This document shows positions 1 to 12,400 of a DNA stretch of 64,000 nucleotides, one piece after another. The position numbers and the translations under genes are program-made. How positions within the stretch are numbered: the first letter of the stretch is position 1; each line of letters opens with the position of its first letter. The stretch is from Rhodotorula mucilaginosa (Eukaryota; Basidiomycota; Microbotryomycetes; Sporidiobolales; Sporidiobolaceae): assembly GCA_034406715.1 (NCBI GenBank), contig CP137879.1, positions 124,001 to 188,000 on the forward strand. Reading direction: 5' to 3'. The notes under the pieces were generated by a model, which was not told where the DNA came from, ran no database searches, and saw only the letters and a program-made list of their open reading frames with translations.

Positions 1-869
1 ACTCTCAACCAGACGTACATCGGCTACATCGAGGTCTACACCCCCGGAGTAAGCTGCTCCTGTCAGCGCAATATTGCTTCCTAACGTCTGACTGACGGTT
101 CTATTCTCCCTTTGCGCACTCGCAGATCTCCGCGACCATCTTGGGTGCTTTCGTAAGTCGCTTTTCAACTCCTTCAGATCCGCCTATGCGGGGAACTACG
201 CTCATCCGAAGTGCCTGCGCAGCTCATGGAAATCCCGAAGCTCGGCCGTCGATGGGCAATGGTCGCCTCCGCCGCGTTGATGGGCACGTCGTTCTTCCTC
301 TACGCTACGGTGTCGTCGTTCGCCGGCTACAACGGCATTAGTCTGCTCGAGTACTGGGCGCAATCGCGTGAGTAACCGTCGGAGCGATCTTTCCCTCGAA
401 ACTCCGCACCGGGGCGACTTTTCCGCCGTTTCTTGCGCTTTTTAGCCCCTACGGTTTCGCTGCAGACACTGACGACGCCCTATACGTCAAAAGTCTATGC
501 AGGATTATTATATGCATTCACTGTCTCTCTCTTTCACTGTGCTTTCGCTGTCGTACCCATTTCTGACCCCGTTTCTTTCCGCTCACAGCCGGAGATCTTC
601 CCCGCTCCTTACCGCGGCTCCGGATCCGGCATCGCATCCACTCTGGGTCGACTCTCGGGTACTGTCGCGCCCCGCGCGGCTGGCACGTTCTTCAACCCGC
701 GATCCAACGGCGTGAGTTTCCTGCTCCGTCGCATTCGTCGTCGAGTCGAACATGCACTGATCGCTGCGAGGTGGAACAGGTTCTCTACATGGCCGGTGGC
801 GCAGCTTTTGTATCTATGATTGCCGTCGGTTGCGTGCCCTACGAAACCAAGGGCCGTCACACATTCTAA
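1..869 (+). CDS. MFS transporter (sugar / SV2-like type), 3' part only
   Basis: This is the C-terminal part of a multi-pass permease whose start lies left of the window. Exons read about 1-48, 126-152, 223-367, 446-522, 589-711 and 780-869, with TAA at 867-869. The spliced protein has hydrophobic helices and the stretch YAFT-PEIFPAPYRGSGSGIAS, which is the conserved cytoplasmic loop (PE-x-FPAPxRGTxxGIA) of SV2/SVOP-like and sugar-type MFS carriers, followed by a helix and the end YETKGRHTF. PETKGR-like ends are usual for this superfamily. Known of the family: proton- or gradient-coupled uptake or efflux of small solutes at the plasma membrane. The substrate cannot be told from this fragment. 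The intron at 523-588 starts with the weak donor GTCTCT, so that junction is less certain. Confidence 0.85.
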
Positions 870-2319
870 AGACTGTCTATCTTATGCTTCTTTGATAATA
901 TGGAGACTTTCAACATGTGTAGCCTATCTGTAAGGCGCTACTTGCGTGGCCTCTTAGACAAGGAAAGGAGGAGAGTCTCAGGCTGGAGTGACAGCTCTAG
1001 GGGAGCAGGTCGCCCAACAATCAAGTCCTCAGCTGGGTCAGAATGACTCATCGCTTTGCCCTCTATGCATTGAGAGAACGTCAGTATCGGAGGGGAACTG
1101 TATATCGGAGAAAAGGGATGCGTGAACAAGACCGACGATGCCGACGTCCTTCGCCTTCTCTCCTCCAGCACCTTACTGGCGCAAAGGCGGAAAACGGTCA
1201 GGCCACCGCACAACATTGGGGCAGCGAGCGCGAGATCAAGGCCGTGCGGGAGACGAACGACGAAGTGACCCGGAGCGCGGTGGAAGTCGGCGTTTAACCG
1301 CCGTACGACTTGACTTGGCGCCCTTAAGCTTGGCGACTTCCTGGCGACGACTGGCGTTGCCCCATCCTGTTTCCAGCGAAGAAGAGCAACATCAAAAAGA
1401 TTGGCGTGCATGTTTAGTCGCCTGCGGCGGCGGCGTGCAAGCTCATGCGCCTTCGCCGGCTGGGCTCCAGCGGCGCAGTCAATCTCGCAGCCTCGCAGGT
1501 GTGTAATTGATTCTTCGCAGTCCCGCGTATCTCAACATACATACCTCCGGAAGCAGTGTGCAGCTGTCAGCAATCGAGAGTCGGGCGGATGTGTCGGATG
1601 AATGTGGGCTGCAAGCCTCGACTCGGGCGTTTGCGGAGCTCGAGCTCAGCCGGGTCATACGAGCGTATCTCCATCGTGGGAGTGCTGGAGCAGACAGGAC
1701 CTCCGCGGACACGGAGTTGGGAAAGGCAGATACCGCCTATCTAGAGCATGCAGAGAAGAGGAGGAGAGGAGTTCCGGCGAGGTCGACACCGCTTAGGAAA
1801 ATCCGTGGTGGCAAATCTCGACACCGATCGCGGGTTCTGATGCGCGTACGCGCAGAATCAGCGTGGGGCCGGCCGTACGCAATGACATGGCGCGAGTGGA
1901 CGCCGGCTCGGCAGAGGCATCAGCCGCGAGAAAAAGGGCCTCCAAGCGAAAGGGGGGTGAAACGGCGTTTCCGCCGTTCGTAGCCGAAGAAAAGGTTGTA
2001 TCGGCGCACAGCAACGAGCGCGCAGTAAAGTCAAAGTTCAGCGCATGTGGCGAATGAAGGGAACGGACAAGATGATCTCGCATCCTTGAAGAAGCAGAGA
2101 TCCGAAAAATCACGTGAGACGACGGTCAACCTCGCAGACGCCCAGTCCAAGGCCTGCGTAGCATCCGCTAGCTCCACAGTACGTCTGAGCAACCCCGCAG
2201 TGCATCCCCGAGGCGGAAGGTCCGCAGAAAAGGGCGAGATGGTCGAGGGAGAATGCCGTTACAACGGGAACTACGCGGAGACCCTCGCGAGGACTGAAAA
2301 CACGAGAAAAACTCGCGTT
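870..2319. other. 1.45 kb with no recognised gene
   Basis: Lies between the 3' ends of the MFS gene and of eL39. Open frames exist on both strands (for example 938-1411 minus and 1507-1983 plus), but none has a recognisable domain, a convincing splice pattern or neighbours in frame. Parts are purine-rich. It must contain the 3' UTRs of both flanking genes. A lineage-specific gene or lncRNA cannot be excluded. Confidence 0.5.
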
Positions 2320-2677
2320 TTAAAGCCCAAGCTTGGTGCGACGCCAGTGGCGACGCTTGGCTGTGGTCCCAGGACGTAGTAGAGCGTCAGTGGCGGTCAG
2401 AAAACGAGTTCCGGAGCGATTTCCGGTGGTGGGGCGATTTTCCGCCGTTTTGACGCTCCCGCCACTCGGCAAAGGTGTGGTCACGTACCGTTGTACTGGA
2501 TCTTCGAGTCCGACTTGAGGCGGAACCACTGGGGGATCGGGCTGTAGAGGATGCAAGAGTCAGCGAAAAGGAGAGAGGAGAGCGAGGTGACTGGAGCCGA
2601 TGAGGGCTGACGCACCGGTTCTGCTTGGCAGCCTTGGCCAGGACGACCTTGGTACGGAACGACTTGTTGGAAGGCAT
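2320..2677 (-). CDS. RPL39: 60S ribosomal protein eL39
   Basis: Encodes a 51-residue protein, the usual eL39 length, a very small basic protein lining the exit tunnel of the large ribosomal subunit. Three exons on the minus strand: 2616-2677, 2489-2541 and 2360-2320. They sum to 156 nt, which is 51 codons plus TAA. Exon 1 gives MPSNKSFRTK and ends in KQNR, exon 2 gives PIPQWFRLKSDSKIQYN, and exon 3 gives KRRHWRRTKLGL, the almost invariant C-terminus of eL39. The gene is too short and too split to appear as a single open frame. It is divergent from RPB9, with about 660 bp between the two start codons. Intron 2 (2361-2488) is long for this locus and carries a motif also seen in an intron of the upstream transporter. 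Confidence 0.95.
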
Positions 2678-3336
2678 CTCGCTGTAGGGTGCCTCGAAAG
2701 AGACAGGGAGAGAAGGGTCAGTTCCGGCGTTCAGGGTCTCGCGTCCAGGGTCGCCTGTTTCGTGCATCGGTTTCCCCCCAGCATCCATAGTGCCCGTATA
2801 GAGTCGCCAGCACTCAGCGAGACCGCCCGCTCGTCCGATGCCGTGATCGAGGTGACCGCGTTGCCCTCCTCCCCCCTTTCGTCCGCCTGAAAGTCGACCG
2901 AGCCGCATCGTGCCCTCCTCCGCTCTGTGCGCCTCTGCCAATCTCCTAGACCGCGTTTTCGACCATTTTCGGCGTATTCCCTGCCCTCGAAAGTCGCCCA
3001 GCGTGCCTTCGGTGCGTTTTCGTTCCAAACGAGGGAGGCTCGTCGCGCCGATTTGGGGGTCGAGCTCTGCAAACCGAGTCGGCGTCGTCACGACGTCGAG
3101 CGGATTGCGTGATGGGCGAAACTGGTCGCTGATAATTGGTGTAGACGGTAGCTGAATTGGTCTGGAGCTTACACTCGGTGGTACGGCGAGGAGAGAGTAC
3201 GACGAGAACCAAGGCAAAGGCGGGCGAGCGCGGGCAACTTCTCAACTCGACTTTGGCGCGCATTCGAGATTGGTTCAACGTGGACACGCTCTCTCTCCAC
3301 GACAGCTATACGGAGACGTCTGCAAGGTAGCGAGAG
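2678..3336. promoter_or_regulatory. Divergent intergenic region between eL39 and RPB9
   Basis: This 659-bp stretch separates the start codons of eL39 (minus) and Rpb9 (plus) and therefore must hold both promoters and 5' UTRs. It is GC-rich with no clear TATA box. The open frame that crosses it on the minus strand (to 3217) is only the upward extension of eL39 exon 1 and is not supported as coding. Confidence 0.5.
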
Positions 3337-4319
3337 ATGGCCAGCATCTCGTTCTGCAAAGAGTGGTGCGTTTCCCTCCCTCTTGCTCCACCGCCCTTGT
3401 GACTCACCTCCCTCCCTCCCCACAGCAACAACTTGCTCTACCCGAGGGTGAGGGTCCACGAGACTGTCCATCCAGGCGACCGACTGACCGACTGACTGAC
3501 TGGGGAACGCGTGCACTGGCGCAGGAGGACAAGGTGCACCACGTCTTGATGTACGCGTGCCGCAACTGCCCGTACGAGGAAGAGACCCACAACCCTTGCG
3601 TCTACAAACACGACTTGATCGTCGCCGCAAAGTAAGCACGCGCACTCTCTCTTCTCCGAGACTCCTCTTCCGGAGCGGGCGCTGACCGCCCACGTCTTCC
3701 CGCAGAGAGACGGCTGGCGTGACGCAGGATCTCGAAACGGATCCGACGCTGGTCAGTCTTTCTTCGTCGGCGCGCTATGACGAGGATACTCCGGTACTGA
3801 TCGGAGCGACATATACACAGCCTCGGAGCAACATCACTTGCCCGCGATGGTAAAGCTGATGCCCGCCCTCCCTGGTTCCCGAAAGTCGAAATGTGGCGAC
3901 TGACCCAGTCATCGCACCCTCGTCTTTCAACGACATGCGCTCCACAGCGGTCACCAAGAGTGCGTCGAACCCTTTCGCTCGCCATGAGACTGAGAAAGAG
4001 GAGCAGCGAGGGAGAGGAACCATTTCGCGCTGACGCCCGCACACTCGAATCACAGGAGCGTCTTTTTCGGCGATCAAGGTCGACGAGCTCAGACCTCCAT
4101 GACCCTGTTCTACAACTGCACAAAGTGCGTCTCACTCAGAGTCGCGGGCGCGCGGCGGCCCTGCTCTCCTCTCCTCTCCTCTCTTTCTTTGCAACCGCCG
4201 CTCCCGGTCACCCCTCGCACCTACTGACCATCGAAATGCGAAACCACAGCTGCCACCGTACTTTTTTGGATCCCAAGTTGACCCAACGACGCAAGGAGCA
4301 AGCGGCGCAGCAACAGTGA
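3337..4319 (+). CDS. RPB9: DNA-directed RNA polymerase II subunit Rpb9
   Basis: A 127-residue protein built from eight exons: 3337-3365, 3426-3447, 3525-3631, 3706-3751, 3821-3849, 3948-3959, 4056-4124 and 4250-4319. The sum is 384 nt, 128 codons including TGA. Two zinc ribbons are visible: an N-terminal one with FCKECNNLLYPRED and CRNCPYEEE, and a C-terminal TFIIS-like one with ITCPRCGHQE and YNCTNCHRTF. The linker holds ETAGVTQDLETDPTLPRS, matching Rpb9 of other fungi. Rpb9 sits at the jaw of Pol II and acts in start-site choice, proofreading and transcription-coupled repair. The sixth exon is only 12 nt, yet it is required: it supplies the second cysteine of CPRC and the GHQ after it. Length and motifs agree with the family. 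Confidence 0.95.
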
Positions 4320-5629
4320 AAGTCAAAGGAGGCTTCGCAGGTTAACGACTTTTGAACCGACCCCGGCCCCCTCCGGCGCGCCTCGGTCCTTTTACCCTTT
4401 GATCGACCGGGATCGAAGAACCGACAACGCGACTCCCCTCGACGGACCTCTCTCTTTTGTTACTGCAGGGCGACAGGATGGCGTGGCCGCCCCCGTTGGT
4501 TGCCGTTGGACGGAGCCGCCGGCGGAGGACAAGATGGGCCAAGCTTCTTCTTCTTCTCTTTCGAGCCTTCGACCCTACTTTCCCCGTCTTTGTTCGATTT
4601 CTCTCTCTCTCCTCTCTCTAACTGTTGTCTGTACAAACAATCCCCGCATTCCCAAGCTGCAACCGGTCGGTCCCACTTCCTGGAGCCCGACTCGAGAAAA
4701 GGGGTCGGTCTCGGTTGGTCGGCCAACAAGCGCGTGCAATTTCGCCAGGGGGCTCAGATTACCACGACCAACTTACTGCTGTACGGCTACTACAGTAATC
4801 GGCGGGTTCCGAGAGCCCATTCGCCTCGAATAGGCATGCGCCGAGAGCTCCCTCCCCCTCTTTGCTTGAGTTTCCCGCCCGATGAGAGAAGAGGTCTTGG
4901 CCTCAAAGTGTTCCCCCCAAGCCGCGCCAACGTTGCGGAGTGTAACTACGCTTCTGTCCTTTTGTGCAAACTGGTCTCCCGTAAAGATCCTGCTCAAGTG
5001 AGGGGTCATTTAATTCCTGTACTCGAAGCGAGACAAGCGACGGCGATCCAAAGTCGCGCGCCAAGTCCAACCAGCTGCAGTCGACCTCGCGCCGCTCACT
5101 CGACTCGAGTGACAAAGACACTTACAGGTCAGTCTACACGTTCCCCCGTCCCACGGCCCCCGTGCCCCCGTGCCCCCGTGCCCGCGTGTGCGTGTCGAGG
5201 TGCGCGTGCGCGTGTGCGGTGCAGCCGAACCCTCGAACCCCCGCGACGGAGGTACCGAGCCTCGTCTCGCACTAGAGGCAGAGGCAGGTGCATAGGTAGC
5301 TTCCCACTCAGCTAGAGTACCTCCTCGAAGTGGTCCGGTGCCCGCTCGAGGCTCTCGTCGCCCGCAAGAGACCGCGGGGTCGGTGCATCGCATCGCTCGG
5401 CAGCCAACAACGACGAACTCGGCGCCCTTCCTTCTCCCGATTCTCTCCCACGCCCGCACCAGAGACGAGTGTGCACCGTACATTCCAATCTGACCGTCTC
5501 TTGCTACCCGTCGATAGACTCGGTCCGGATCTCGTGGCACAAAGGAACGAGACGAGCTCGAGACGAAACCCAAACCGTACGACTTGACGAATACCCTTTG
5601 GCACGCACGCCCGGGTACGCGCTCTCTCC
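4320..5629. other. 1.3 kb 5' region of the glucanase gene, no gene seen
   Basis: Lies between the Rpb9 stop and the exo-glucanase start. It is mostly pyrimidine-rich on the plus strand, with stretches such as CTCTCTCTCCTCTCTC near 4590-4620, as is common in fungal 5' UTRs. The open frames (for example 4500-5315 plus) are low-complexity and match no family. Probably RPB9 3' UTR plus a long promoter and leader. Confidence 0.5.
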
Positions 5630-8600
5630 ATGTCGGGCCGCAACCCCGCGCAGCAGCAGCGCTCGTCCGCCGACTTGTACGCCTCGATCCCCCTCTCGGA
5701 CGGAGCCTACCCGCCGATCCGGTCCATCACTCCCCAAACCCCTCAAGTCGTCTCGCCGACGTATGCCCAACACCCGCCACAACAGACACCGCCTTCGTAC
5801 CTCGCCGAGCACGGTCGCACGCCGAGTACCGCGAGTGACTTTTCCGCGAGGGATCCGTTCAGGGCGAGCATGCCAAACTCGAGACCTGGAACCGCGACCG
5901 GAGGAGGCGCGTACGACCCCCCCGCGAGCAACGATTACCCCCTTCACGGAGGAGGAGGTGACGCGAGCGGGAGGTACTCGCCTTCGGATCGCGGATCGGT
6001 CAACGGCGGGATCGGCAGCGGCAGTACCGACTGGGGGTCGAGCGCCAACTTGAACCAGATCATGTACCGCAACGGTCCCCCCGGCGCTCAAGCCGGCAGG
6101 AGTGACAGCTACCTCGGCGACAAGGAAGTCCTCGCCGGTGGCGGAACCGGTCCCCGCGACGCCGGCACCCTCCGCAAGAAGAATTACGCCGCCGCCGCCG
6201 GCACGGGAGACTATGACCCTCTCGGTGGACCCCGTCGGACCGGTCCCGGCGGTTGGTGGTCTCGCAAATCGACCCTCGCGAAATGGCTCCTCGCCCTCGG
6301 CGCGTTGCTCGTCGTGATCGCCGCGATCGCGATCCCCGTCGGGATCGTCAAGAGTCGCGACAGCTCCGATTCGAGCAACAAGGTCAATGCGGCGGCGCCG
6401 GAGGCGACTTCCTCGTCGAGTGTCAATGACGGGACCGAGGAAGGGATCCCGACGGCGGCGACGCCCGTTGCGAATTGGCAGACGGCGCCGTACGGCGACA
6501 ACGGCAGCGTCATTTTCCTCCAGGACGGTTCCAACTTTACCTACCTCAACAACTTTGGTGAGTCCCCCAAGACCTTTCCCGTTTTGCGCGATCATCTCGC
6601 TCTCAAGATATCGCGTGATGGCTGACAACTCCCTTGTTCCCGCACTAGGCGGCTACTGGGTCTCGATCCCTTTCAACGACACGGCTCGCCCGCAGCGCGA
6701 CGTTCCGGCCTTGAACGAGGACTGGGACTATGTCAACAACCGCATTGCCGGCGTCAATATCGGAGGGTGAGTCCGCGAGCTCGATCTACAGCCACTCGAT
6801 CGCTGCGGAGACGTTTCTGCGACGGAGGAGGTTGTTATGCTCAAGCCGCGTGAAGCTCACACGCTTTTCGCTCACGCCACCAGGTGGCTGGTCCTCGAGC
6901 CTTTCATCGTTCCGGGCATGTTTGAGCGGTTCAACTCGCCGACCGACTATGCCAACCCGAACGCGACCACCAACCCGGCGATCGACGAGTGGACTCTTTC
7001 GGAGCAGCTCGGTTCGAACCTGACCAACGCCATGACCGAACACTACGAGACGTTCATCACCGAGAAGGATTTCGCCGAGATTGCCGCCGCCGGTCTCAAC
7101 TGGGTCCGGATCCCGTTCGGCTGGTGGGCGATCGAGACCTGGGACGGCGAGCCGTTCTTGCAAGGTGTCGCGTGGACTTATCTCCTCAAGGCGATCGAGT
7201 GGGCGCGCAAGTACGGCCTCCGCGTCAACCTCGACTTTCACGCGATCCCCGGTTCGCAGAACGGGTACAATCACTCGGGCAAGCAGGGGAGTATCAACTT
7301 CCTCGCGGGCGTCATGGGCGTTGCGAACGCGCAGAGGACGCTCGACTACATCCGCACGATCACCGAGTTCATCTCGCAAGATCAGTACAAGAACGTCGTC
7401 CCCATGTTCTCTATCATGAACGAGCCGTACGCCGCCTCGATCGGCATGGACCCGCTCCGCTCCTTGTGCGTCTCCCTTTTTTCCGAAACGAACCCCCGCG
7501 TCCTTTGATCTTCCCCCGTGATACTGATCGCTCGTTGCCGCAAAAAAAACACAGCTACCTCGAGACGTACAACATGATGCGCGAGATCACCGGCATCGGT
7601 GAGGGCAAAGGTCCCTTCATCGCCTTCCACGACGGCTTTTCGTCGCTCGCGGCGCCGGTCGCTGCCGGCGGCTGGAACGGGTTCCTCAACGGCTGGGACC
7701 GCGTCGCGATCGACTCGCATCGCTACTTGTGCTTTGCGGACCCGAACAACTGGGGTCTCGGTTACCAGGCTACGCTTGTGAGTTCCTTCCCTTCCCTTCC
7801 CTCTGACGGCGGCTGCCTCATTACAACAAAGCTGACTTTTTCGACGCTCAATCCTGTAGCCGTGCAGCTACTGGGCTGGACCGCTCAATAGCTCGACGAA
7901 CGCTTTCGGCGTCACGCTCGGCGCCGAGTGGTCCCTTGCGAGTGCGTTTGCTACCCTCTTCCTTCCAGCGTCGGCCTCCAGTCGGACAGAAAGCTGATTT
8001 GGTCTGAACGCACCCTCGCAGTCAACGACTGCGGCAAATGGCTCAACAATGTCGGTAACGGCAACCGCTACGACGGCACGTACTACATTCCGGGCCAGCC
8101 TGCCATCAAGCCCGAGTTTAACGCCGTCGGCAGCTGTGAACCTTGGAACGTGAGTCTCTTGCGTCCGGTCCGCGTAGTTACGTTGGCACACGCGCGCGAG
8201 GCTGACGATTCGGTCGCGAATGGCCGTGCAGGACTGGAAATCGTGGAACCAGACGACCAAGAACGGTTTGCGCATGGTCGCCGAGGCGCACATGGACGCT
8301 CTCAAGGTCAGTCGATCTTGACCCAGACACGATTCCGTGGTACTGACCCTGGTCCCCGTCTCGTACAGCACTTCTTCTTCTGGACCTGGAAGACGGGCTA
8401 CTCGAGCACGATGGGCCAAATCGCCAACCCGATGTGGAACTACCAGCTCGGCCTCGCGGAGGGTTGGGTCCCGTCGAACCCTCGGACCGCGGTCGGCGTC
8501 TGTCCATCGCTTGCCGCCGCGCAGGGCATCACTTACGAGAGTACCGCGGCTCCTTCGCTCAGCGCCTGGATGACAGGAGGATCCGGTGCCGGCCGCATCG

Positions 8601-9004
8601 TCAACCAGACCATGTCGGCCCAGTACTCGCAATGGCCGCCCGCGTCGATCGGTGCCGGAGCTTCAACCGGTCCGCTCTTGACGCCGGTCTCGAATTTGCC
8701 GACCTACACCCAGACCGCGAGCGTCTACACGATGCCGCCGCCGCCTCAGCCGACCTCTTTCCCGGACGGGTACGCGTCCAGCAGCGTCGACGTCGGAAAC
8801 GGCTGGGCTCAGCCTTCCGACTCGGCGAGCTTCTACACGCCGGTCGCTGGCTGCTCGTACCCGAACGCGTGGTCCGGCGCCGGTGTCGCGATCCCGACGA
8901 CGGCTTTCTGCGCCGGTAACGGAGCTCGCATGAAGCGCAACATCAAGTCGACTGCGACGATTGTCTTCCAGCCGACTCCTGCACCTACGCCGGCGGCAGT
9001 CTAA
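5630..9004 (+). CDS. Glucan exo-1,3-beta-glucosidase, GH5_9, type II membrane protein
   Basis: Eight exons (5630-6557, 6649-6766, 6884-7465, 7555-7777, 7860-7941, 8022-8149, 8232-8306, 8369-9004) give 923 residues. The N-terminal ~210 residues are polar and disordered (cytosolic side), followed by one membrane helix at about 218-240 (LAKWLLALGALLVVIAAIAI) with no signal peptide, then a short linker and the GH5 domain. The spliced GH5 part shows NIGGWLVLEPFI, LNWVRIPFGWWAIE, the acid/base motif MNEPYAA (about residue 527) and the nucleophile region LGAEWSLA (about 640). These fit fungal EXG1/ExgD enzymes that trim beta-1,3-glucan at the wall. The C-terminus is Ser/Pro/Thr-rich. The membrane anchor plus long tail matches the ExgD subtype and makes the protein about twice the size of secreted Exg1. 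Specificity is inferred from the family. Confidence 0.93.
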
Positions 9005-9492
9005 CACCCTGCTGCTGCCCGCCTTGTTACCACTTCTGTACATTCCCCGCGTCGAGAGACGTGCCCACCTCCGATGTGTTGCACTCATCGTCGCGCCTGA
9101 TTCTCTGCATACCGACCCCTTAACGACCCCTTCGCATGGTTTCCCGGCCCTCAACCAGTGACATTCTCTTCATCCTTCGGCTTGTCAACGATCGTATCCA
9201 AACCCATGTTCTCTCTCTCCACATACCGTGTCTCATAGTCCCTCCTTTTGCTCTCCTGGTCTCGCTTACCCACAGACACTCGAGTTCGAACTGCATTGCA
9301 CTTGGTTGCTTTCTTCCCACTTCATGACCATCAGCACTCTTTTGATGAACGGGAATGAGCTGTATTGCGAGAATGATTACAAAGCCTCTGCGGACAGGGT
9401 ACACGCGAGAGGACGAAACGGGAAGATGGGTAATGTACTAAAGTCCGCGAGCCTAGAGAGAGAAACGGTATCCGCCATGCCGACACGCCACC
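9005..9492. other. Convergent 3' region of the glucanase and CRM1
   Basis: 488 bp between two stop codons on opposite strands. It should hold both 3' UTRs. No open frame here resembles a protein family and I see no repeat. Confidence 0.5.
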
Positions 9493-12400
9493 TCAAAGTT
9501 CCTCCTCGTCGCCGGCCATCGCTTCGGAAGGTTTGACTGCGTGGACGTGACTTGTCAGTTTGCCACATCCTCGTGCGGCCGCAGACGCGAACCTGCGAAT
9601 GACGCACTCATTCCCGGCACCGCAGCGGCACGAGCTTGCTCTTCCTCCTTCTTGATCTTGGCCTGCTCTTCCTTCTCTTCCTGATAGATGTCGGTCGCTT
9701 CTTCGCCTTGGAACTCGCGTAGCGAGACTGCAGGAGGGGAAGACAAAAGCTGGTAAGGACATGGGCCGCGGGGAACCGGGACCGACACGCAGACTCACTG
9801 AGGAAGTCGCGGAGAGTGATGCGGAACTTGTTGAAATCTCCGTACTGCTCCCGGAGAGCCGCGATGAAGGCCGTGATCTGCGTCATCTGCAGATGCGGGA
9901 ACGCCGACTTGAGCAGGTTTGCCGTGTACTCGGCGACGAACGCCGGGTTGGACGGTGCGGCCGGGTCGAGAGGGACCTGGATGTCGCCCTGCTCGACGAG
10001 CTTGAAGAGGCGGGCGAGCACGAGTGCCGTCGACTTGAAGCCCGACTTGTGGTCGGCATCGGTCAGAACGAAGAACATGTCCTGCAGGAGCGCGAGGTAG
10101 TACGCCTGGAAGAAGCCGTTCGAGGTCGCCGGACCTGCGCCGACAACGTTGTCGATCAACTCGACGCAGATCATCAGGCCGAGGTCGCCGATGTCGCGCA
10201 TGGTGTGCTTCGTCGCCCAGACGATCGAGTCCATGATGAGCTTGAACTGCTGAGGCGGGAGCTTGAGCAGCGCGTCGAAGCAGTTGAGGTTGATGACTCG
10301 CAGCAGCTTGAAGAAGGCGACGCGGTGTCTATCGGATGACAATAGATTAGCACATGGCGGGTCGAGTTGGACGGAATGAACCTCACTCGGGATATTCCGT
10401 CAAGTCTTGGTTGATCATCGCGAGCGTGCATTCGAAAACAGCGTCCAAGACAGCCGGGACCTTGTCGGTCATCAGAGGCTGCATGAGAGAAGTCAGTATC
10501 CGGTACACAAGCTCGTGAGCGAGAGGAAGAGCCGCTTACGCCAAGGCGCGAAACGATCGTAACCGACGTCGAGAGGACCTCTGCGTCTCGTGCTGCCGGG
10601 ATATTCTGCTTGTAGTCGCCGAGGATGGCCTCCAGGAGAGGCGGGACCAGGTCGCGGTTGACCTGCTCGAGATCCTCCGCCTTGCGGATGTAGGTTTCGC
10701 CGACGAGCTTGAGAATCTCTTTCTTGATCGTGCGCAAGCCGCGGACTTTGGGCGTCTTGGTCGCGATCAGCCCCTGCTCGGCCGTCGTGGCCGAGATGAT
10801 GCCCGACACGGCCGTGTAGAGGCCGAGCAAGTCCATGTAGATGCGAGCGAGTTGCGGGAGGAAGAAGGTGCCGATCGAAGAGCACGCGGCCGTGTTCGTC
10901 TTGAGGATGTTGGACAGGATCTTGATGTTTTCGGGGTCGGAGAGGATCTCGGTCCCGCTCTGCGCCGCCTGCGCCATCAAGCTGTCCCACGCCGCGTTCG
11001 GGGCCGCCATCAGGTTCGCGATCAGTTGCTCCTGCTGCGGCTTGTTCGGCTGGGCCGAGATCATGTAGCCGACCGCCTCATAGAAGGTGTGAATCTGCAG
11101 CGGAGAGAGGTCCGACGTGATGCGCTGCAGGTTGCGCAGGATCTCGTCGATGAACGGCTCCGACTCGCCCGACTGCTGCATGACAAAGTGTCGTCGACAC
11201 CTGCGTGCGAAACGGTTTTGAGTCAGTGAACGCTCGGTCGCTCCAAAGGAGAGTACACGCTGCACTCACTTCTGCGCGATCTTGATAAAGGTATCGCAAG
11301 CCATGTCCTGGACACCCTCGTGCGTCTCGTGCGCAAACTCGAACAGCTTGTTCACGACCGTCTTGAGGAACTTCCAGTGCGCCTTGAGGAAGCGCGGGTA
11401 TTGCCCGACGATGTACATGATGTTGGAAGCACTGCGTGCGAATGGGCATGTGAGTGAGCCAACAGGCGTGAGCGGTGCTCGATTGAATGCAACTTACACG
11501 ACCGCCTTGTTGTCCTTGCCGCGCTTCATCTCGGTCAGACCGAGCAAGTCTGTTCGGACGGGCAGTACGAGGTCAATGACGAGCGACTGTGTCAAAGGGT
11601 TCAAGCAGTCGAGACTCACCTTTGATGACCGTAACGAGGAAGCGCTTCTCCGTCTCCTCGTTCATCGCGCCCGAGATCGATCCGATAGCCCAGCAGAGCG
11701 TGTTTAAGTTCGCCCACGACCACTCGGAGCCGTCGACCTGCTTCGACAGCTTTTCCGTCACTGCACCGGAACAGAACCTGTATCAGCGCATGCTGGAGCG
11801 ACAATAGACAAGGAGCGGAACCCCGAAAACGCACTGATCATCTCGGTGTCGACAACGTCCAAGTGAGTGAGGTAGACGAGGACCTCGCGCATGCTCTTGT
11901 AGAGCACGACGGTGTCCGTGTCCTTGAGGAACTCGCGGACGATCTCCCCCTCTTCGTTCTCGACGATGAGGACCTGGTGTGGCGAGCGGAGTGCAAGGTC
12001 AGTACGGCTTTCCGAAGCTTAGCGCACTCTCTTTCTCACGCACCTCTTCTGGCTTGGCCATCCGCTCGACCATGACCAACCGCAGGTTGGACAACACCTC
12101 GGTGTAAATCCCTCTCCGACCCGGTTGCGCGCCGCTCGCGCCCGGCCCACCGAACCCGCCCAGGTTCAGCAACGGGTTCGCGGCAGCGAGTTCCCCGCCC
12201 GGGAACTTCTGCATCTCGTCGTACAAGTCGGCGACGAGTTTCGCCCAGTACTCGAGGCAGATCTTGAAGATCTCGCGCTCCTCGACTTGCGAGATCTTGA
12301 TCAGGTAGAGGTGCGCGTTCAGGAGGACGTCGCGGTGACTCGGCGTTTCGAGGATCGTGACGTGCGCCGAGAGGAAGTTGGTGAGGAAGAGGGCGAGGTT

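Noticed and set aside
2387-3217. 276-residue minus-strand frame
   Set aside because: It merely reads through eL39 exon 1 and its introns. The conserved 51-residue spliced protein explains the coding signal.
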